Positions 60,218-64,000 of a DNA stretch of 64,000 nucleotides are shown here, piece after piece; position 1 is the stretch's first letter; every line of letters begins with the position of its first letter. The position numbers were made by a program, and so were the translations under genes. The notes below the pieces were generated by a model. That model saw only the letters and a list, made by a program, of their open reading frames with translations. It did no database searches and was not told the DNA's origin. Origin of the DNA: Mesotoga sp. BH458_6_3_2_1 (GTDB lineage Bacteria; Thermotogota; Thermotogae; Petrotogales; Kosmotogaceae); assembly GCF_003664995.1 (NCBI RefSeq), contig NZ_JFHL01000017.1, forward strand, positions 21,113 to 85,112, in the 5' to 3' direction.

Positions 60218-60565
60218 ATGGGTTTTGCTGTTAGGAGAAGCAAGAGGCCCAGAATAGGACATATTAGGAATAACTTCATAAGAGCATCGGTTCTCTTTGC
60301 TATAGTAACACCTGCGTCAATTTACGGAATTGCGGCTTTTTTTGGTGCGGGAGACAGACTTAGCGGTTTTGGATGGCTTTTAGTAGTATTGATAGCCTTC
60401 TGGGTTTTGGTGGGAGCAATCTGGTTACTCTCCCTGAAGGCCTATATGGAGGTTCGCAAACAAATCGGGAAGAACCAGAGCGTTTTCAGAAGCAGAAATC
60501 TAAGACCGGCGGGAATGATTTTCAATAGATCTCAGGTTAGTCCCATAAGAATGAAATCAACCTAA
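60218..60565 (+). CDS. Small membrane protein with two helices
   Basis: The 115-residue protein has a basic N terminus (MGFAVRRSKRPRIGHIRNNF), two membrane helices (about residues 27-45 and 57-78) and a basic C-terminal tail rich in Arg, Lys and Ser. ATG 60218 is preferred over upstream GTG/TTG codons, with GAGGTGGTG upstream. The last nine bases overlap the convergent esterase gene. I do not recognise a family. Confidence 0.6.
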   Translation: MGFAVRRSKRPRIGHIRNNFIRASVLFAIVTPASIYGIAAFFGAGDRLSGFGWLLVVLIAFWVLVGAIWLLSLKAYMEVRKQIGKNQSVFRSRNLRPAGMIFNRSQVSPIRMKST

Positions 60566-61222
60566 CTTCTGATTGCTCATGAACCATTCATACAGTTCCG
60601 GATCAGAGTAAGTTTCTGTCCATGAATCGTGACCGGCTTCAGGATATATCTTGAGCAGAGGTCTTCCGCCGGCATCTTTCAGCGTTCTTATTAGGATCCT
60701 GCTCTCTTCGGCTGAGACTATGTTATCTTTTCCGCCATGGAAGGCCCAAATAGGCAAGTCCTTGATTTCCAGAACTCTCTCCGGGAAGCCCAGGATTCCA
60801 AGACCACCCCCGCAAACAGGTGCTATTGCCGCAAAGAGATCCGGATACTCTACAGCCATGTGCCAGGTTCCAAACCCTCCCATTGAAAGTCCGGTGAGGT
60901 ACATTTTAGAAATGTCGACTCTATACTGCTTTATGACAGTGTCCAGCAGGAATTTCAGATCTTGAAGTTTGTTAAGCCACCAGTCATTCTCCGGACATTG
61001 TGGTGAGATCGTTATGAAAGGAAAATCAGCCATCTCACTCACGATTCTAGGTATTCCGTGTTTTCTAAGCAATTGGAGATTGTCACCTCTCTCGCCGGCT
61101 CCATGAAGGAAAAGTATGAGAGGCCAGTCGGCTTCTTCTGAGGAGTACTGCAGTGGGAGGGATATTAAGTAGTCGAGCCTCCTGTTCAGCGAGTAAGCAA
61201 TTGTTGATGAATGAAGTTCCAT
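60557..61222 (-). CDS. Alpha/beta-hydrolase, phospholipase/carboxylesterase family
   Basis: The 221-residue enzyme has the oxyanion segment LHGAGERGDN, the nucleophile Ser in TGLSMGGFG, Asp in FHGGKDNIVS and His in PEAGHDSW, a complete catalytic triad. It lacks a signal peptide, so it should act in the cytoplasm. The dienelactone-hydrolase/EstA-like fold hydrolyses short-chain esters. It is transcribed alone with GGAGG before the ATG. Confidence 0.9.
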   Translation of the reverse strand: MELHSSTIAYSLNRRLDYLISLPLQYSSEEADWPLILFLHGAGERGDNLQLLRKHGIPRIVSEMADFPFITISPQCPENDWWLNKLQDLKFLLDTVIKQYRVDISKMYLTGLSMGGFGTWHMAVEYPDLFAAIAPVCGGGLGILGFPERVLEIKDLPIWAFHGGKDNIVSAEESRILIRTLKDAGGRPLLKIYPEAGHDSWTETYSDPELYEWFMSNQKLG

Positions 61223-61565
61223 AGATACACCTCCTTAACGGTCTTCACTCTACAGCATAGCATTAGGAATTGAGAATTCCTTACCCCAGCCATAGTGAAG
61301 AATCATCTCTTAAGAAGGAAAATAGTAGTTAGTTCTAGACTAAGTACACTTCATCAAACATCGGTTCGAGTGTTTCTTCTCAAGTTCGCTGAGCTCGTAT
61401 CCATAGTCAGTTAAGTACGCCTTCCTATCAAACAGTATTTCTTGCTCTCCTTTCTGAATCATCAGAAATCCTCTTTGGAGATTTACAGATGCTAATTAGC
61501 TTCTTGAACCTGTTTGCAGGACTTCAAGCCTGTTAATGAGTTTTTTTGATGAACGAAGTTCGAAA
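61223..61565. other. Intergenic region between nagA and esterase genes
   Basis: Apart from the small candidate ORF at 61340-61462, this region holds a hairpin CTTGAACCTG/CAGG-ACTTCAAG at 61503-61528 without a T-run on the minus strand. It may mark the 3' end of nagA. Confidence 0.35.
61340..61462 (-). CDS. Possible 40-residue protein
   Basis: The frame encodes MIQKGEQEILFDRKAYLTDY and continues GYELSELEKKHSN. It looks like a plausible soluble peptide, and AGAGGA lies about seven bases before the ATG. The frame is also open for 12 codons upstream, so it could instead be a fragment of a decayed gene. No family is recognised. Confidence 0.35.
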   Translation of the reverse strand: MIQKGEQEILFDRKAYLTDYGYELSELEKKHSNRCLMKCT

Positions 61566-62684
61566 TTATCCTTGACCTTCTCTTGCCTTGAAGACTGACT
61601 GTCCTGCCAGAATCGTTTCCTCCACTTCCAGTTTTCTGTTGAGTAGTACAAGATCAGCAACGAATCCCTCTTTGAATCTGCCTCTGTTGGGTATTCCAAG
61701 ATTTTGAAGAGCGTTATATGAAGTCACTTTAGCCAGTTCTTGAAGACTACAGTCAGTCCACCTGTGAAAGTTATTGGCTGCCCTTTCCATAGTAAGAGTG
61801 CTTCCTGCAAGAGTTCCATCTTCAAGTGTTGCCGTACTGCCTTTGACTTCCACTTTTAGACCCCCGAGATCATACATTCCATCACTGAGACCGGTTGCGT
61901 CAAGCGAGTCGGTGACCAAGATAATAGCTTCACTGCCACGCATTTTGTGGACCATTTGGACAAACTCTGGCGCTGTGTGAATTCCATCTACTATCATCTC
62001 AAGCTTCATAGGTAGTAGGAAACCTGCCCCGACACAACCTATTTCTCTGTGGTGAAGAACGTTCATACCGTTAGGAAAGTGAGTCATCCTTCCACAACCA
62101 GATTCATAAGCCTCTTTGATTTGAGAATAAGTGGCATCTGTGTGTCCAATTGAAACAATAATCTCATGCTTGAATATTTCGGGAAGGACCTCTAGGAAGC
62201 CCTCGATCTCTGGAGCCATTGTTATCAGCACGACGATATCGGAAAGCACTGATCTGAGCTCCTTGATTGTTGCTGGTCTTATTGCAGAGGGATTCTGAGC
62301 CCCTTTCTTCTTAGGGTTAATATATGGTCCCTCGTAGTGCACTCCTCGAACGGCCGTTCTGGGTCTTTCACTCACATAGTTTGAGACAAGGTCAGCCACT
62401 CTCTTCATTTCATTTGAGTCTGCGGAGACCGTAGTGGGAATTAGAGAAGTTACGCCGTGAGTTTCAGCAAATCTCTCCCACTCTTGAAGATCTCCTGTAT
62501 TCATCGTCATGCAGTTAATCCCAACTGCACCATGCGAATGTGTATCGACAAAGCCAGGCATAGCTATTGAATTGAATTCTCCACCGATTCTTGCAATTGC
62601 TTCGATTTTGGTTCCAGATATTCTGACATTTGCCGTGTATTCCCCATCTACTGGATCAACAACAAGAACCCTTTCCAGTTCCAT
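61566..62684 (-). CDS. nagA: N-acetylglucosamine-6-phosphate deacetylase
   Basis: The 372-residue amidohydrolase has the metal motif PGFVDTHSHG, the EGPYINPKKKGAQNP segment with the metal-bridging Glu, GHTDATYSQ, THFPNGMN (the HLFNAM equivalent) and the catalytic Asp in LVTDSLDATG. It removes acetate from GlcNAc-6-phosphate for amino-sugar catabolism and cell-wall recycling. The ATG at 62684 follows GGGAGATG. It is transcribed alone. Confidence 0.93.
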   Translation of the reverse strand: MELERVLVVDPVDGEYTANVRISGTKIEAIARIGGEFNSIAMPGFVDTHSHGAVGINCMTMNTGDLQEWERFAETHGVTSLIPTTVSADSNEMKRVADLVSNYVSERPRTAVRGVHYEGPYINPKKKGAQNPSAIRPATIKELRSVLSDIVVLITMAPEIEGFLEVLPEIFKHEIIVSIGHTDATYSQIKEAYESGCGRMTHFPNGMNVLHHREIGCVGAGFLLPMKLEMIVDGIHTAPEFVQMVHKMRGSEAIILVTDSLDATGLSDGMYDLGGLKVEVKGSTATLEDGTLAGSTLTMERAANNFHRWTDCSLQELAKVTSYNALQNLGIPNRGRFKEGFVADLVLLNRKLEVEETILAGQSVFKAREGQG

Positions 62685-63187
62685 TCATGTCATCTCCCTT
62701 CTTGACTCAATTATTACATCTATTAGCAGGTATCTGGGCAATCTGTGAGAAAAGCGAATAGGCCGAGGCAACTGGGAGGGATGTGCCAAGAAATGGGTTG
62801 TCCAGTGACGGTTATCCTTTCACCGAGGAGAGAGTTTGTTCTTATTTCCAGAGCAAGGATTTGTTCTTCGTTATTGGCCAAGATCAAAACAGAGAGCAGG
62901 GTGCTGAAAAAGTTCAGATACGTGCTGTTATCGCAATAATCAAAGAATACCATCTGTGTAGGGCCTACCCTGAAATGCCCTTGTTCAGTGTCATCACGTA
63001 GATCCTGCCATGAAGTGCTCCTGTTCAGGAATCCTGTTCGGGGTCCCGCTCTTGCCAGACCCTAGACCCCACAATCCCAGACCCGCCTCTTCAAATCTCT
63101 AAGCAATCTCTAAGCGGCTTTTAAGCGGGCTCCAAGAAACGGGCCGTAGACTGAGAATGTACCAAAAATCATATGGAGGTGTAAGAG
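62685..63187. repeat. Repeat-containing intergenic region
   Basis: This 500-base region has no supported gene. It holds the left copy of a 15-bp inverted repeat (63055-63069) and tandem copies of the 11-mer AATCTCTAAGC (63094-63104, 63105-63115), with a third degenerate copy (63116-63126). Two short open frames read in opposite directions over 62723-62953, which is common for repeat-derived DNA. Confidence 0.5.
63055..63069 (+). repeat. 15-bp inverted repeat, left copy
   Basis: CCAGACCCTAGACCC is perfectly repeated in inverted orientation at 63609-63623, flanking the small secreted-protein gene at a distance of about 540 bases. Confidence 0.75.
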
Positions 63188-63460
63188 ATGAAAAAGATAG
63201 TGTTGATTACGATAGCGATTCTTTTGATCGGTGGAATGACATTGGCAGTAGGTTACGGAGCGAAGGCAATGCAGAGAAGTCAGGATACTACTTGTGAGAA
63301 CTTCGTAGATGCAGACGGCGACGGAATAAATGACAACTGCCCGAATGACGGTGTAAGAGAGTTGAAGAATGCCCAGGACGGAACAGGCTACAGGCACGGA
63401 GCTTCTGGCGAAAAGGGACCGGGACTCGGCAGAGGATTCGGAAAAGCAGCACAGCTGTAA
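63188..63460 (+). CDS. Small secreted protein with an Asp-rich calcium-binding motif
   Basis: The 90-residue product has a signal peptide (MKKIVLITIAILLIGGMTLA) and then a short region with CENFVDADGDGINDNCPNDG. This is a D-x-D-G-D-G-x-x-D loop typical of thrombospondin-type-3/EF-hand-like calcium sites, bracketed by two cysteines. The tail is Gly-rich (GPGLGRGFGKAAQL). GGAGGTG lies eight bases before the ATG. A terminator and inverted repeats surround it, so it is a self-contained unit. The function is unknown. Confidence 0.75.
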   Translation: MKKIVLITIAILLIGGMTLAVGYGAKAMQRSQDTTCENFVDADGDGINDNCPNDGVRELKNAQDGTGYRHGASGEKGPGLGRGFGKAAQL

Positions 63461-63486
63461 GAGATAAAACCCCTACTCAATCAAGT

Positions 63487-63513
63487 CAAGGGCTCGAAAG
63501 GGCCCTTGTTTTT
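63487..63513 (+). terminator. Intrinsic terminator after the Asp-rich protein
   Basis: CAAGGGC (63487-63493) pairs with GCCCTTG (63502-63508), followed by TTTTT. Confidence 0.85.
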
Positions 63514-63608
63514 CGTGATAATCGAACTGGGGACAACCGACGCAGGAACTTCTCAGTCCTCATTTTGACTTTCCCTGCCACCGGAATTGTGATCGGATCT
63601 AGGGTCTT

Positions 63609-63623
63609 GGGTCTAGGGTCTGG
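63609..63623 (-). repeat. 15-bp inverted repeat, right copy
   Basis: GGGTCTAGGGTCTGG is the exact reverse complement of 63055-63069. Neighbouring GGGTCT hexamers (from 63602) make a short tandem of three. Confidence 0.75.
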
Positions 63624-63710
63624 TGAACAAAAGCGGTTCTGAAACATCAGCGGCGGACCGTTGACGGCTGACCTGACAGGCCTCCTGCGAAGCGGCATCA
63701 CTTCCGGCAA

Positions 63711-63730
63711 TGTTCTTCGCCAGCCTTGCG
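63711..63730 (+). repeat. 20-bp direct repeat, copy 1
   Basis: This 20-base sequence recurs exactly at 63981-64000, 270 bases downstream, within similar ~50-bp units. Confidence 0.75.
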
Positions 63731-63890
63731 ACCGCCGATGCTTCTCGGTGCCTTGCGACTTCTTCTATGGTCTGCCCCATTTTTCGCGAGAGACAGGGAT
63801 CCTGACCAGGAGCATTGTCAGGATGACTGCCTCGGGTCCTAGGAATGTGTTACATCCCGTTATCTGAATTCAATTAAGCATCTTGTTCTT

Positions 63891-63946
63891 CCTAACCCGA
63901 TTCTCATAACCCGGTTTTCTTAACCCGTTCTTTTAACCCGATCCTT
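63891..63946 (+). repeat. Four-unit 14-bp tandem repeat
   Basis: Units at 63891-63904, 63905-63918, 63919-63932 and 63933-63946 all contain TAACCCG at the same offset, followed by a pyrimidine-rich part. The 14-base period is exact, while the flanking bases vary. Confidence 0.75.
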
Positions 63947-63980
63947 TGCTTCCCCGCGAAGCGGGCATTGCGTCCTGGCG

Positions 63981-64000
63981 TGTTCTTCGCCAGCCTTGCG
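63981..64000 (+). repeat. 20-bp direct repeat, copy 2 (at window edge)
   Basis: Exact second copy of 63711-63730; the repeat unit may continue beyond the window. Confidence 0.75.

Larger units (their letters stand above)
63514..64000. repeat. Repeat-rich, gene-free right end
   Basis: No gene is supported. The region contains the right copy of the 15-bp inverted repeat, an array of four 14-bp TAACCCG-centred units (63891-63946) and two copies of a 20-bp sequence at 63711-63730 and 63981-64000. The longer units around each 20-mer are also similar (both include a GCGAAGCGG segment). It resembles intergenic repeat arrays rather than a mobile element; no transposase fragment was recognised. Confidence 0.6.

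Noticed and set aside
62723..62953. 76-codon minus-strand frame and opposing plus-strand frames
   Set aside because: Both strands are open over the same DNA, no ribosome binding site is present, and the area is repeat-rich, so these are probably chance frames.
63661..63867. 68-codon plus-strand frame in the right-end repeats
   Set aside because: It is composed of repeat units, has a non-protein-like composition and no ribosome binding site.
63891..63946. CRISPR array
   Set aside because: The units are 14 bases with no unique spacers between repeats, and no cas genes are present.

Overview
ORGANISM. The window looks like a chromosome segment of a mesophilic member of the Thermotogota, most likely Mesotoga or a close Kosmotogaceae relative. 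This is an inference from gene content: multiple secreted C69 dipeptidases with DUF6305-like proteins, Thermotoga-type sugar ABC permeases with a large insert, a B12-binding protein, and UPF0316 and DUF1848 proteins. Other support is the moderate GC content, strong AGGAGG ribosome binding sites and frequent TTG/GTG starts. No rRNA, tRNA, CRISPR array, prophage or intact insertion sequence was seen. LAYOUT. 1-2.3 kb: the end of an esterase gene, a methyltransferase pseudogene inactivated only by in-frame stops, a membrane protein and a 54-aa protein. 2.7-16.8 kb: the most distinctive region, a 14-kb same-strand block containing two diverged copies of one cassette. Each copy has a secreted DUF6305-like protein, a DctM-like permease, a 50-54-aa one-helix protein missed by ordinary gene calling, and a membrane-anchored M14/AstE-like zinc hydrolase. 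Three secreted C69 Ntn-dipeptidases and a secreted repeat protein accompany them. I read it as an extracytoplasmic peptide or N-acyl-amino-acid hydrolysis and uptake system. 16.8-21.7 kb (minus): two HAD phosphatases, pyrophosphatase, and a two-gene unit encoding a cohesin-like lipoprotein and a papain-like protease ending in a dockerin-like domain. 21.9-31.6 kb: leuS, a methyltransferase, DUF1848, UPF0316, a LolCD/MacB-like ABC pair overlapping a cobalamin-binding protein, an aldo-keto reductase and a peroxiredoxin behind a near-consensus sigma-70 promoter. 32.9-38.4 kb: a sugar ABC importer, a hexosylglycerate-synthase-like glycosyltransferase and an RpiR regulator, probably one compatible-solute or sugar operon. 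38.6-46.9 kb (minus): a MEDS/HD-GYP protein and a complete phosphate regulon, pstSCAB-phoU-phoP-phoR, with a secreted phosphatase upstream. 47.1-48.1 kb: corA preceded by a 12-codon acidic/proline leader ORF. 48.1-52.6 kb (minus): a glycan-initiation operon (4,6-dehydratase, Mpv17-like membrane protein, DegT aminotransferase, polyprenyl-phosphate sugar-phosphate transferase). 52.7-62.7 kb: housekeeping and accessory single genes (UV endonuclease, GerMN protein, transglutaminase-like protein, Bcp, acetyltransferases, esterase, nagA). 62.7-64 kb: a repeat-rich end with inverted, tandem and dispersed repeats around a small secreted Asp-rich protein. HOW THE GENES WORK TOGETHER. The window suggests a heterotroph that degrades peptides outside the membrane, imports the products and sugars, scavenges phosphate under two-component control, and decorates its surface with an amino-sugar glycan and possibly a cohesin-anchored protease. 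Start sites were set from ribosome binding site spacing, so several genes are shorter than their longest open frame.
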